Counted from the stretch's first letter, positions 18,556 to 27,492 are shown. The stretch is 64,000 nucleotides of DNA from an uncultured Prevotellaceae bacterium (GCA_902776685.1 CACYRB010000003.1:1-64000); one strand, 5' to 3'. Notes: a model not told the origin generated them from the sequence alone. Made by a program: numbers and translations.

Positions 18556-19527
18556 CTATTCCTTGCGGTTTATCTTGTCGATGAGCGTGCGGTTGGCGTT
18601 GGCGAGACGTTGGTCGTCGATGTCTTTTATGTAGATGAGTGTGGTGTTTGGGTTGGTGTGTCCCATGGCTTTCGAGATGACCTGCAGGTCGACGTTTCCG
18701 GCATAGGCAGCCGATGCCCATGAGTGACGGGCTACGTAGGAGGTGATGTTGCTGTCGATGCCGGCTTTGGCGGCTATTCGCTTGAGGGCATGGTTGTAGC
18801 GACACAGATGCTTCAGGTATTGTTCGTGTGCGCTTTTCGGGTCATCGGCGGTGATGATGGGAAACACGTATGGGCTGTCGTCGCGACGGTAGCGGTCGAT
18901 GATTTCGCTCATGCACGGCTCTATGGGCACTCGGACGGGTTGTCCGGTCTTTCGCCGGTTGTAGGTGATGTGTGTGCCGTCGATCTGCGACTTTCTGAGG
19001 AACGCCATGTCGACGAAGGGCATGCCCAGGCAGTAGTAGCTGAAGAGGAAGAGGTCGCGAGCCATGGCCATGCGCGAACACTTCGGCAGATGCAAGGCGG
19101 CGATGTGTCGCAGGTCGTCGGTCGAGATGGCACGTTTCTCGGTTCGGGTGTTTCCAGTGAACACTTTTTTGAACGGGTCGGCACCAGTTGTCGGCAGGCC
19201 CTGCTCGGCGGCTTTCCGATAGATGGCTCTTATCGAACGCATATAGCACGACACGGTGTTCAGCCCGACTCCTTTTCGCATGAGCCAGGCCTGCCATGCC
19301 TCCATCAGGTTACCGTCGATTTCTTTCATCAGCAGGTTGTCGCGACAGGCAAATGTTGTCAGCGAGCGCAGAGCTGTCTTGTAGTTGGCTGCCGTGCTGT
19401 AGGCATGACGCTGCTGCGCACGGTCAGCCTCGGCACGTGCCAATTCGGTAAAAAAAATGCTGGTGTCTTCATCTCGGTTGTCATGTTTTCGGCCGAATGT
19501 TAGGTTTAGTTGTAGTCGGATTTTCAT
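18556..19527 (-). CDS. Tyrosine site-specific recombinase (putative susC-switch invertase)
   Basis: 323-residue phage-integrase-family recombinase, cut-and-rejoin type. The N-terminal Arm/SAM-like core-binding region (about 1-125) has RHAYSTAANYKTALRSL. The catalytic domain (about 130-323) shows Lys193 (RRKTGQ), Arg267-His268 (ARHSWAS), His290 (MGHTNPNTT) and the nucleophile Tyr299 (LIYIKDID). The usual first Arg is not obvious: the matching stretch reads YYCLGMPFVDMAFL. Bacteroidetes enzymes such as IntDOT are known to lack it. Size fits the chromosomal invertases of Bacteroides. The gene lies wholly between the two 27-bp inverted repeats, so it would flip with its own segment. A minus-strand promoter box at 19647-19654, outside the segment, points at it in this orientation. 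No tRNA target or other mobile genes are nearby, so an integrated element is less likely. Confidence 0.88.
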   Translation of the reverse strand: MKIRLQLNLTFGRKHDNRDEDTSIFFTELARAEADRAQQRHAYSTAANYKTALRSLTTFACRDNLLMKEIDGNLMEAWQAWLMRKGVGLNTVSCYMRSIRAIYRKAAEQGLPTTGADPFKKVFTGNTRTEKRAISTDDLRHIAALHLPKCSRMAMARDLFLFSYYCLGMPFVDMAFLRKSQIDGTHITYNRRKTGQPVRVPIEPCMSEIIDRYRRDDSPYVFPIITADDPKSAHEQYLKHLCRYNHALKRIAAKAGIDSNITSYVARHSWASAAYAGNVDLQVISKAMGHTNPNTTLIYIKDIDDQRLANANRTLIDKINRKE

Positions 19528-19560
19528 CTTTTTACAGTTAACCCCCTGTTATAACCATCT

Positions 19561-19587
19561 AAAAACTTCCACCTCTTAGGCGGAGGT
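19561..19587 (+). repeat. 27-bp inverted repeat, right copy (putative recombinase crossover site)
   Basis: Inverted match of 17699-17725. It lies 34 bp upstream of the recombinase start codon and 126 bp upstream of the right susC ATG. Confidence 0.8.
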
Positions 19588-19646
19588 AGGGCAAAAAGAG
19601 GGAATTTGTAAGTAATGACTATTCTTTCGAGTAGTTTGTTACCGTG

Positions 19647-19654
19647 CAAAGGTA
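19647..19654 (-). promoter_or_regulatory. Minus-strand promoter box facing the recombinase gene
   Basis: TACCTTTG followed by CA on the minus strand, about 120 bp before the recombinase ATG and outside the right 27-bp repeat. No good -33 TTTG. If the segment flips, this promoter would read non-coding DNA and then the antisense of the recombinase. Confidence 0.5.
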
Positions 19655-19693
19655 CAAAAAATAACAATAAATTTAAATAAATAATTAATTAAT

Positions 19694-19768
19694 TTTTTTA
19701 GAGAGAGTATTTATGAAAAAAAGACTGACAATGTTTCTTGCCTGCCTGCTTCTCAGTGTAGGAGCGGC
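19694..19768 (+). repeat. 75-bp perfect inverted repeat, right copy (5' end of susC)
   Basis: Inverted match of 17522-17596, spanning the translation start and the first 18 codons plus two bases of the right susC. Confidence 0.9.
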
Positions 19769-22706
19769 ATTGGCACAAACACAGGTTACGGGTAAGGTCA
19801 CCTCGGCAGAGGATGGCGAGCCCATAATCGGTGCATCTGTTAAAGTCGTAGGATCATCGACCGGTGTCATGACCGATTCAGAAGGTCATTTCTCGCTCAA
19901 TGTTCCCAGCAATGCGCAGCTCGAAATCAGCTACATCGGTATGCAGACGCAGACCGTGAGAGCCGCCCGTAACCTGAACATCGTGCTCAACAGCGATGTC
20001 ACACAGCTCCAGGAGCTCGTGGTCACCGGCTACGGTTCGGCTAAGAAGCTGGGTACGATTGCCGGTTCGGTTGAGACCGTGAACGGCAAGACCCTTGAGA
20101 ACCGCCCCATCGCCAACATCGGCGATGCCCTCCAGGGTCAGGTATCAGGTCTGCAGGTGTTCACCTCGTCGGGTGAGCCTTCTCAGACTACCAGCATGCG
20201 CGTGCGTGGTGTGACATCTATCAACGCCTCCACCGAGCCTCTGTTCATCCTCGACGGTAGCGAAATCTCGAACAACACGTTCGTATCGCTCAACCCGAAC
20301 GACATCGAGTCGATGACCGTGCTCAAGGATGCCTCGGCAACCGCCATCTACGGTTCACGTGCTGCCAACGGCGTTATCGTGCTCACCTCGAAGCGTGCCG
20401 CCTTCGGCGAAGCTCCCACGGTGACCGTCAGCGCACAGTATGGTATCTCGAAGATGGTCAAGGACCGTGCCGACATGATGAATGCCAACGAATGGCTCGA
20501 CTTCCAGGAAATCGTTAATCCTGCACTGGCCAACAATGCCAACTTCCAGGCTCAGAAAGCCTACTACCGCAAGTATAACATCGGCACCAACTGGGTGAAG
20601 GAAATGATGGGTGGCTCAGCTCCCACCTCGCAGTTCGACGTGAGCGTACGCGGTGGTACCCACAACCTGTCGTATCTCCTCTCCTACGGTCACTTCGACT
20701 CCGATGGTATCGAGGACGACTCCAACATGCGTCGCGAGACCATCCGTGCCAACATCGAGGCCAACATCAACCCCTGGCTGAAGGTCGGATTGAACAGCAA
20801 CCTCGCCTACACCAAGTATCGTGAATCACTGTGGGGACTTGAGAGCGGTGGCAAGGCCAACTCATGGTACAACAAGGCCACGTTTGCCCACTGGGCACTT
20901 CCCATCCAGACTACTCACGAGATTCTCGGCCTCAATCCCGCCGACTATGCTAACAGTACCTTTGAAGGCTATGGTGAGAAACTTCGCTACTACGACTCAT
21001 TCGGTATCTACGATCCTTATTACGTTTCTGCATGGCAGCCACGCCACAACACCCGCGTGCGTCTGAACGAGAATGCTTTTGTAAACATCAACCCCATCAA
21101 GGGTCTGAACTGGCGTACAGCCGTAGGTCTTGAAGGCAACGACCTTCGTGGTTCCTACCAGTGGACTATCACACTGCCCGAAGAGCCCAACATGAATCCG
21201 ACAGGTTCGGCTCGTGAAACCTTCTCGCGTGTCTATCGCTGGACAGTCACCAACACCTTAGAGTATAAGTTCAAATTCCTGCGCGACCACGACGTCACCG
21301 TTCTGGCCGGTCAGGAAAGCATGTACAGCAAATCTACTGCATTCCAGGCTCATGCCGACGGCATGACCGACCCGCGCCTCATGCTCATGTCGGCCGGTTC
21401 GGAGGCTACCTTACCTACCCACTCGCTGTCAGAAGAAGTACGCAACTCGTGGTTCGGTATGCTCAACTATAGCTATGCCGACAAGTACTTCGTTGACCTC
21501 TCCATCCGTCGCGACGGTAGCTCACTCTTCGGAAAGAACAATCGTTGGGCAACCTTCGGCGCTATCGGTGCCATGTGGAACATCACCAAGGAGAGTTTCA
21601 TGAACAGCACGAGCAGCTGGCTCAACGACCTCGCACTGAAAGTGTCTTACGGTACCACCGGTAACTCGGGTATCAATCCTTATATGGCTCTTGGTCTCGT
21701 AGGCGCAGGTCCTCTCTACAACGGACAAGGCGGTACGGCCATCAGCAACCCGTCGAACCCCGACCTGACCTGGGAAACCGTGAAGACCTTCAACCTCGGT
21801 CTCAACGGCAAGGTGCTCGACCGCGTAACATTCGACTTGGAATACTACAACAAGATTACTTCCGACATGCTCATGTCGATGCCCTACTCTTACACCACAG
21901 GTTTCTCTTCTGGTTGGGGAAACATCGCCAAGATGGTAAACCGCGGTTTCGACTTCACCATCGGCGTAGACATTATCAAGAACAAGGACTGGTACTGGAA
22001 TGTAAAGGTCAACGGCAACTACAACCGCAACAAGATTCGCAAGCTGTTCAACGGTATCGACTCCTACCACGGTGACCAAGACCTCGAAGTGGGCCACTCC
22101 TACGGCGAGTTCTACATCACACGCTGGAGCCATGTTGACCCACGCGATGGTATGAACGTATGGCTCGACAAGAACGGCAACGAGACCAAGACCTACTCTG
22201 ACGACGATGCTGTATGGATTGGCAAGAACATGTTTGCCCCCTGGTCGGGCGGTCTGCTCTCCACCTTGTCGTGGAAAGGCTTCCAGCTTGACCTCCAGTT
22301 CTCAGGTATGTTCCACCGCTATATGTTCAACAACGACACTTGGTACATCGAGAACCCGCAGTTCTCATCAGGCAACAACCTGTCTAAACGCATGTTCAAC
22401 ATCTGGCAGAAGCCTGGCGACATCACCAACATTGCTGGCGTTGATGCAGAATATCACCTGGACAGCCACCTCATCGAGAGTGCGACCTTCGTACGTCTGA
22501 AGTTCTTGCAGCTGAGCTACTCGCTGCCGCAGAGCCTCTTGCAGCGCACACACTTCATCAAGGGTGCCAAGGTTTACTTCGTAGGCCGCAACCTGCTTAC
22601 CATCACTCCGTACAACGGCTACGACCCCGAGGTTGACTCTGACGTAACGCTGGGTAACTACCCCAATACCCGCCAGTACTCTATCGGTATGCAACTCACA
22701 TTCTAA
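19713..22706 (+). CDS. SusC/RagA-family TonB-dependent transporter, right cassette
   Basis: 997-residue outer-membrane porter with signal peptide (1-21, almost identical to the left SusC), carboxypeptidase-regulatory-like domain (about 22-100), TonB-box region (LQELVVTGYGS), plug (about 110-235, FVSLNPNDIESMTVLKDASATAIYGSR broken into the usual blocks) and barrel ending YSIGMQLTF. After the shared 5' end the two porters diverge, and their barrels differ in length by about 80 residues, so they probably import different ligands. Upstream plus-strand sequence between the 27-bp repeat and the ATG has no TAnnTTTG box, so this operon is probably OFF in the orientation sequenced. Inversion would bring the promoter at 17748-17779 to about 19507-19538, facing this gene. 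Confidence 0.95.
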   Translation: MKKRLTMFLACLLLSVGAALAQTQVTGKVTSAEDGEPIIGASVKVVGSSTGVMTDSEGHFSLNVPSNAQLEISYIGMQTQTVRAARNLNIVLNSDVTQLQELVVTGYGSAKKLGTIAGSVETVNGKTLENRPIANIGDALQGQVSGLQVFTSSGEPSQTTSMRVRGVTSINASTEPLFILDGSEISNNTFVSLNPNDIESMTVLKDASATAIYGSRAANGVIVLTSKRAAFGEAPTVTVSAQYGISKMVKDRADMMNANEWLDFQEIVNPALANNANFQAQKAYYRKYNIGTNWVKEMMGGSAPTSQFDVSVRGGTHNLSYLLSYGHFDSDGIEDDSNMRRETIRANIEANINPWLKVGLNSNLAYTKYRESLWGLESGGKANSWYNKATFAHWALPIQTTHEILGLNPADYANSTFEGYGEKLRYYDSFGIYDPYYVSAWQPRHNTRVRLNENAFVNINPIKGLNWRTAVGLEGNDLRGSYQWTITLPEEPNMNPTGSARETFSRVYRWTVTNTLEYKFKFLRDHDVTVLAGQESMYSKSTAFQAHADGMTDPRLMLMSAGSEATLPTHSLSEEVRNSWFGMLNYSYADKYFVDLSIRRDGSSLFGKNNRWATFGAIGAMWNITKESFMNSTSSWLNDLALKVSYGTTGNSGINPYMALGLVGAGPLYNGQGGTAISNPSNPDLTWETVKTFNLGLNGKVLDRVTFDLEYYNKITSDMLMSMPYSYTTGFSSGWGNIAKMVNRGFDFTIGVDIIKNKDWYWNVKVNGNYNRNKIRKLFNGIDSYHGDQDLEVGHSYGEFYITRWSHVDPRDGMNVWLDKNGNETKTYSDDDAVWIGKNMFAPWSGGLLSTLSWKGFQLDLQFSGMFHRYMFNNDTWYIENPQFSSGNNLSKRMFNIWQKPGDITNIAGVDAEYHLDSHLIESATFVRLKFLQLSYSLPQSLLQRTHFIKGAKVYFVGRNLLTITPYNGYDPEVDSDVTLGNYPNTRQYSIGMQLTF

Positions 22707-22754
22707 GTTAAGGATTAAAATTTCAAGAATAAAAAACAATATAAAGGATAAGAT

Positions 22755-24284
22755 ATGAAAAAGCTATCAATCATATTAATGTCAGTATTGGCAGTAGGCT
22801 TTGTTTCCTGCGACATGGACAAAGAGCCCTACAACGCCATCCCCGATACCGAGGCGCTGGCCAGTCCTACCGACTTTGAGAATGCCCGCGTGGGTCTGTA
22901 CAGCGCACTGCGCAGCTCCGTGGCCAACGAGGCTTTCTGGATCAGCACCGACATCCAGTGCGACCAGTTCCATGCTGTCGACGGTTTCTCCAACAACTTG
23001 GGCGACCAGTATCGTTGGACTCACACCGCCAGCACAAGTCGTGTGGCTACCGTCTATGGCAACTATCAGGCCATCATCAGCCGAGCCAACTTCATTCTCG
23101 ACGGCTATGAGAAGGTCGACATGTCTAACGAGCTTATCTTTACCGCAGCCGGCAAGGCCTCGATAGAGAAGGTTGTGGGCGAGTGCTACTTCATGCGTGC
23201 CTACTCACTGCTCGGTCTGGCCCAGTATTTCTGCGCCGACTATGAAGAGAGCAATGCCGACGCTGCCGACAGCGGTGTTTCGTTCAGCACGGTTTACAAC
23301 CCCTCGTCTGACCCAGGCACCTATCCTGGCCGCTCCACCCTGCGCGAGACCTTCAAGCAGATCTATGCCGACATTGACGAGGCTGCCAAGCGCATCACCA
23401 ACGACGGTACACCCAGCGACATCTACGTAAGTGCCGACGCCGTACTGGCCCTGAAAGCCCGTGCTGCTTTGGCTTGCGACGACTATGCTACCGCAGCTGC
23501 AGCCGCAGCCAAGATTATCGAAGGCGGCAGCTTCGAACTCGCAGCCGACGAGGACGAACTGGCCGACCTGTGGCAGCAGGACGGCGGCAGCGAGACCATC
23601 CTTCAGCTGGCCGTTGCTTCGCGCGACGAGCTGCCCGGTGGTCTGGGTGCCCGCTTCCAGCCCTATCAGGAAGGCTCAGTACCCGACTATCTGCCTACGC
23701 AGACGCTCATCGACCTCTACTCGGAAGATGATATGCGCTTCCCCGTCTACTTCAACGTGCTCAGCATCGTCACCAACAAAGGTGGCTCGGGCGACGTCTA
23801 TGGTTTCAACAAGTACATCGACCACACCCGTCTCTACGAGGAGTTCAGCAAGTATGAGTATGCCCGTTTCGTTATCGAGCCCAAGGTGTTCCGCATTGCC
23901 GAGATGTATCTCATCGCTGCCGAGGCTTACGCTCAGGCTGGCGACTTGACCAAAGCCGCCAAATACCTGAACGCACTCGAGGCTGCACGTATCGACGGCT
24001 ACACCGACCAGTCGTTTGCAACGAAGGATGCCCTCATGATGGAACTGCGCAACGAGCGTCAGCGCGAAATGGTTGGCGAAGGTCAGCGCATCTTTGACCT
24101 GAAACGTTGGCACATGGGTATGCAGCGTGGCGTGCCCCAGCAGGAAGACCTCTGCTTGCTTCCCGGTACGGCAACCACAGCTTTGACCAAGTCGGCCAAC
24201 GACCCGAAGTGGGTATGGCCCATCCCGAAGCACGAGACCGATGCTAACCCCAAAGTTAAGCAGAACCCTGGATATACGAACTAA
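22755..24284 (+). CDS. SusD/RagB-family outer-membrane lipoprotein, right cassette
   Basis: 509 residues with lipobox FVSC (Cys19), the SusD N-terminal domain and TPR helices, and the C-terminal signature LMMELRNERQREMVGEGQRIFDLKRW in the usual place (about 430-455, quoted loosely by its core RNERQREMVGEG). It binds the nutrient outside the cell as the lid of the SusC encoded 48 bp upstream. The spacing is the same as in the left cassette (48 bp). Sequence similarity to the left SusD is low, which again suggests a different ligand. Confidence 0.93.
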   Translation: MKKLSIILMSVLAVGFVSCDMDKEPYNAIPDTEALASPTDFENARVGLYSALRSSVANEAFWISTDIQCDQFHAVDGFSNNLGDQYRWTHTASTSRVATVYGNYQAIISRANFILDGYEKVDMSNELIFTAAGKASIEKVVGECYFMRAYSLLGLAQYFCADYEESNADAADSGVSFSTVYNPSSDPGTYPGRSTLRETFKQIYADIDEAAKRITNDGTPSDIYVSADAVLALKARAALACDDYATAAAAAAKIIEGGSFELAADEDELADLWQQDGGSETILQLAVASRDELPGGLGARFQPYQEGSVPDYLPTQTLIDLYSEDDMRFPVYFNVLSIVTNKGGSGDVYGFNKYIDHTRLYEEFSKYEYARFVIEPKVFRIAEMYLIAAEAYAQAGDLTKAAKYLNALEAARIDGYTDQSFATKDALMMELRNERQREMVGEGQRIFDLKRWHMGMQRGVPQQEDLCLLPGTATTALTKSANDPKWVWPIPKHETDANPKVKQNPGYTN

Positions 24285-24293
24285 ATCTTTCAG

Positions 24294-24410
24294 ACCACGG
24301 ATTTCACGAACCAACGGTCACTGTCGCGAAGCGGGTAAAGTAATTTGCCGAACGATACTTCGATGAACGCGTGAAATTCGTGGTAAGGGAAATAAATTAC
24401 AGTAATTTAT
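24294..24410. repeat. Dispersed intergenic repeat, copy 1
   Basis: Bounded by ACCACGGATTTCACGAA and its approximate complement (GTGAAATTCGTGGT). It shares a 39-bp identical core (24307-24345) with 27293-27331. It separates susD from the lipoprotein gene. Confidence 0.6.
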
Positions 24411-24422
24411 AAAAAAAAGATT

Positions 24423-25343
24423 ATGAAATACGCAAAAATATTTATGCTTTTCCTCGCAGCAGGTTTGTTTGCAGCCTGCTCCGATGACGACGAGGCTGTC
24501 AACTCGCAGCAGACCACTGTAGGTTTTGCTTCAGAAGAGCTCGTTGTGAAAGAGAACGCCGGCTACGTCAGCGTACCCATCCAGATTGAAGGCTATCGCA
24601 ACGGAAACATCTACGTAGAGGTTGAGGCTGTTCCTACAGGTGAGAACCCTGCTATCGAAGATGAGCACTACATGATTACCGACAAGACGCTGACCCTGCT
24701 CAACGATACCACTAAGACTGCCACGCTGAACGTGCAGTTTAAGACTGTCGACGACCAGGAGATCAACGAGGCCCGCACCTTCGCGCTGAACATCAAGTCG
24801 CTTGAGGGCGGTCAACTGACCACGAAGACCATCAACATCACCCTGCGCGACAACGATGCCGCCTTCTATGAGAAGTTCTTTGGCAAGTGGAAGATTTCAT
24901 TCTATGACTGGAATGGTTTCGACAAGGCCAATTATGGTGTCGTTGAAAAGACCATCACCATCACCGGTCCGACTGACGAGGACGATCCCGACTACGACAA
25001 GGTTCTCACCGTCAGTGCACCGGGCATGTACAACGTAGGTATCGACCTTGACTTCAGCTGGCACTTCAACTATTCGTTTGACGCAGCTGAGAAGGCAGGT
25101 ACGCTCGGCTTCATCTTGGGCGAGATTGTCTCAACCTACTCAACAGCTTACGCCTGGTTGTTTGCCGGCATCAATGGTGAAAACTTCGTCTTCGATGACG
25201 TCGTAGCCAATTGGCAACTGGGAGAAGGCGACACCTTCCCGACAACCATCGAGTGGAATCCGGATGCCGAAGTATTTTTCGTCCGCAACAATCGTGAAGT
25301 TTGGGGTATCTGGGATCACTTCAAGATTGAGAAAGTTCAGTAA
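24423..25343 (+). CDS. Surface lipoprotein of the right SusCD-protease operon
   Basis: 306 residues, lipobox FAACS (Cys19) followed by an acidic SDDDEA surface-export-like signal. Residues about 33-145 form a Calx-beta-like sandwich (VVKENAGYVSVPIQIEG ... INITLRDND). The C-terminal half (about 150-306) is aromatic-rich and not recognised. It matches the left operon's lipoprotein (11721-12584) in position, length and domain order. A ligand-capture role beside SusCD is inferred. An intergenic repeat sits just upstream and a hairpin just downstream. Confidence 0.75.
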   Translation: MKYAKIFMLFLAAGLFAACSDDDEAVNSQQTTVGFASEELVVKENAGYVSVPIQIEGYRNGNIYVEVEAVPTGENPAIEDEHYMITDKTLTLLNDTTKTATLNVQFKTVDDQEINEARTFALNIKSLEGGQLTTKTINITLRDNDAAFYEKFFGKWKISFYDWNGFDKANYGVVEKTITITGPTDEDDPDYDKVLTVSAPGMYNVGIDLDFSWHFNYSFDAAEKAGTLGFILGEIVSTYSTAYAWLFAGINGENFVFDDVVANWQLGEGDTFPTTIEWNPDAEVFFVRNNREVWGIWDHFKIEKVQ

Positions 25344-25378
25344 GAATCTGTAGTCTTTACAGGTAAACAATAAGTTCG

Positions 25379-25412
25379 GTAGAGACGCCACAACAGTGAC
25401 GTCTCTACTTTT
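25379..25412 (+). terminator. Attenuator-like hairpin between lipoprotein and protease genes (right operon)
   Basis: Stem GTAGAGACG / CGTCTCTAC extended by CAC/GTG round an AACA loop and followed by TTTT. It probably reduces protease transcription relative to susCD. The position matches the hairpin at 11650-11688 in the left operon. Confidence 0.6.
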
Positions 25413-25450
25413 CCCTACTTAAAAACATATAGAGAAAAGAATATCATCGT

Positions 25451-27172
25451 ATGAAAAGAAACATCATCCTGCTACTCGTGTTCCTCGGAACAACCCTGCT
25501 GTCTGCCCGCGAGCGCACCACCAACCAGCTCATACAGGCTGCCCTGCAAGTCATGAACAACCAGATGCCAGAACGGCAGAAGGCCCGCAAGGCTAAGGGC
25601 AAGGCCATAACGCCCGAAGTGCTGCAGCGTTACGACGAGGTGAGCATCGTGGGCTATGCCGACGGTGGCTATGTCGTGGTGTCCAACGACGACCGCTTCA
25701 CACCCGTCATGGGCTATTCCGACACGATGTTCTGCAGCGACGAGGCTACCAACCCGGGCTTCCACTGGTGGCTGCGGGCCATGAATGCCTCACTGCAACA
25801 GATGGCCGAAAACGGCGAGGAGCCTGTGAGCATCGCACCGCTACCGATGTACAGCAGTTCGGTCGACATGCTGCTCACCACCAAGTGGAGCCAGGATGCG
25901 CCCTACAACAACCAGACTCCCGAATACTTGGACACGATTACCAACACCAAGCACCACTATGTCACGGGCTGTGTGGCCACGTCGATGGCTCAGGTGATGA
26001 ACTATCACAAGTATCCCACGACGGGCAAGGGCTCAAAATCGTATTTCTTCACGCCCGAAGGCGGCGGCACACGTATCCGCGCCAATGCAAACTTCGGCAA
26101 GGCAAACTACGATTATGCCAATATGCTCGACCAGTACACCTATGCCGACCGCAACAATACTGTGCCCAACTTCACCGAGGACCAGGCCAAGGCCGTGTCC
26201 ACGCTGATGTATCACTGTGGCGTGTCGGTGAAGATGTCGTACACCAGGTCGGGCAGCGGTGCCTACACGGCCGATGCGTGCGTGGCACTGCGCGAGCACT
26301 TTCTATACGATGAGAATATCAAACTGTTCACACGCGACTTCTACCCCGTTGAGGAGTGGATGCAGATTGTCTACGGCGAGCTGAACGACGGCTGCCCCAT
26401 CATCTACGGCGGCGTAGACCGCCAGGGCGGACACTCGTTCGTCATCGACGGGTACGACGAGAAAGGCAAGGTTCACGTGAACTGGGGCTGGGGCGGAAGA
26501 AGCAACGGTTACTACGACATTGCCTCGCTGGGCGGCTACACCGCCGGACAGGACATGATCATCGTGCGCCTGCCCGACGATGCCCGCTTCAACGGCACCA
26601 ACTATTCCATCTGGGGCATGGGCGAAAACCTTGTCGTGCAGAAGAGCATCAACTCGCTGAGCGTCTCGACTGTGATGTACAACTTCGATGTCGATAACTT
26701 TACCGGTGTCTATGCTGTGCTGGCGAAGAACCTTGCCACGGGTGAAATTGTCGAGCTCTACGTGTCGGAACAACTGCAAAACATCGAGAACCGCAAAGGG
26801 CGCCGCATCGACATCAGCGGCATCGATGCGTCTGTGCTGCCCGAGGGCGACTATCGCATCTACCTCGGCACGAAGAAGACGGGCGAAGCCGAGTGGCGGG
26901 CCGTGCGCAGCCACGAGGACATCAACAACAGCTACCTGCTGCACCGCACAGGATCGTCGTTCACCATCGAGGCTGAAAACAACTCTAACTGGACGGCCAC
27001 GCCGACGGGTATCAAGGGAATTTACGAGAACGGGAACACTCAACCCTCATCGCTCATCTCTCATCCCTCATCTGTTTACGACCTGCAGGGCCGACCCGTG
27101 AAAGGCAATGGCAACGCAAAGCAGGTGTACGTCGTGCGCAACGGCAACATTGCCCGCAAGGTTGTCCGATAG
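25451..27172 (+). CDS. C10-family cysteine protease (streptopain-like), right cassette
   Basis: 573-residue secreted C10 protease. Signal peptide about 1-19, inhibitory propeptide about 20-140, then the papain-like domain with catalytic Cys174 (TGCVATSMAQ), His328 (GGHSFVIDGYD) and VNWGWGG at about 343-349. A beta-sandwich follows (about 390-550), then a Por-like tail with VYDLQGR and VYVVRNG. The linker before the tail is encoded by four 7-bp units (27044-27071). It is last in the right operon, 107 bp after the lipoprotein gene, and ends before a strong terminator. The left cassette protease has the same plan. Substrate unknown; protein breakdown at the surface to feed SusCD is the likely job. 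Confidence 0.9.
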   Translation: MKRNIILLLVFLGTTLLSARERTTNQLIQAALQVMNNQMPERQKARKAKGKAITPEVLQRYDEVSIVGYADGGYVVVSNDDRFTPVMGYSDTMFCSDEATNPGFHWWLRAMNASLQQMAENGEEPVSIAPLPMYSSSVDMLLTTKWSQDAPYNNQTPEYLDTITNTKHHYVTGCVATSMAQVMNYHKYPTTGKGSKSYFFTPEGGGTRIRANANFGKANYDYANMLDQYTYADRNNTVPNFTEDQAKAVSTLMYHCGVSVKMSYTRSGSGAYTADACVALREHFLYDENIKLFTRDFYPVEEWMQIVYGELNDGCPIIYGGVDRQGGHSFVIDGYDEKGKVHVNWGWGGRSNGYYDIASLGGYTAGQDMIIVRLPDDARFNGTNYSIWGMGENLVVQKSINSLSVSTVMYNFDVDNFTGVYAVLAKNLATGEIVELYVSEQLQNIENRKGRRIDISGIDASVLPEGDYRIYLGTKKTGEAEWRAVRSHEDINNSYLLHRTGSSFTIEAENNSNWTATPTGIKGIYENGNTQPSSLISHPSSVYDLQGRPVKGNGNAKQVYVVRNGNIARKVVR

Positions 27173-27200
27173 ACATACGGCTATACTTTTTTCCGACCAC

Positions 27201-27242
27201 AAATTCCACGAATGTCTGTTATCGACATTCGTGGAATTTTTA
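27201..27242 (+). terminator. Intrinsic terminator of the right SusCD-protease operon
   Basis: Perfect 16-bp stem AAATTCCACGAATGTC (27201-27216) with its complement at 27224-27239, a 7-nt loop and a T-run. Confidence 0.85.
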
Positions 27243-27276
27243 TATTCTTTTCGCCCACGGATTGCATTTTTATTTT

Positions 27277-27452
27277 TTGACCACGAATTTCTCGAACCAA
27301 CGGTCACTGTCGCGAAGCGGGTAAAGTAATTGAACGAATTATTCTTCATACTCGACGATTACACGGAGTCGCTAAGCGACAACGAACTCCACGAATTAAA
27401 ATATAGTAAAAGTAAATTACTGTCAATTCGCGAAATTCGTGGTCAAATAAGA
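27277..27452. repeat. Dispersed intergenic repeat, copy 2
   Basis: Outer ends GACCACGAATTTC and GAAATTCGTGGTC are inverted. The inner core 27293-27331 is identical to 24307-24345. The middle differs and contains GGAGTCGCTAAGCGACAACG. Confidence 0.6.
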
Positions 27453-27492
27453 ATTTCCGTTGCGGGCTGACGCATAATTCATTTTTTTTGTC

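Noticed and set aside
18556..19527. Integrase of a prophage, transposon or conjugative element
   Set aside because: No tRNA target, no other mobile genes and no direct repeats are seen. The gene sits between perfect inverted repeats and divergent susC promoters, which fits an invertase better.
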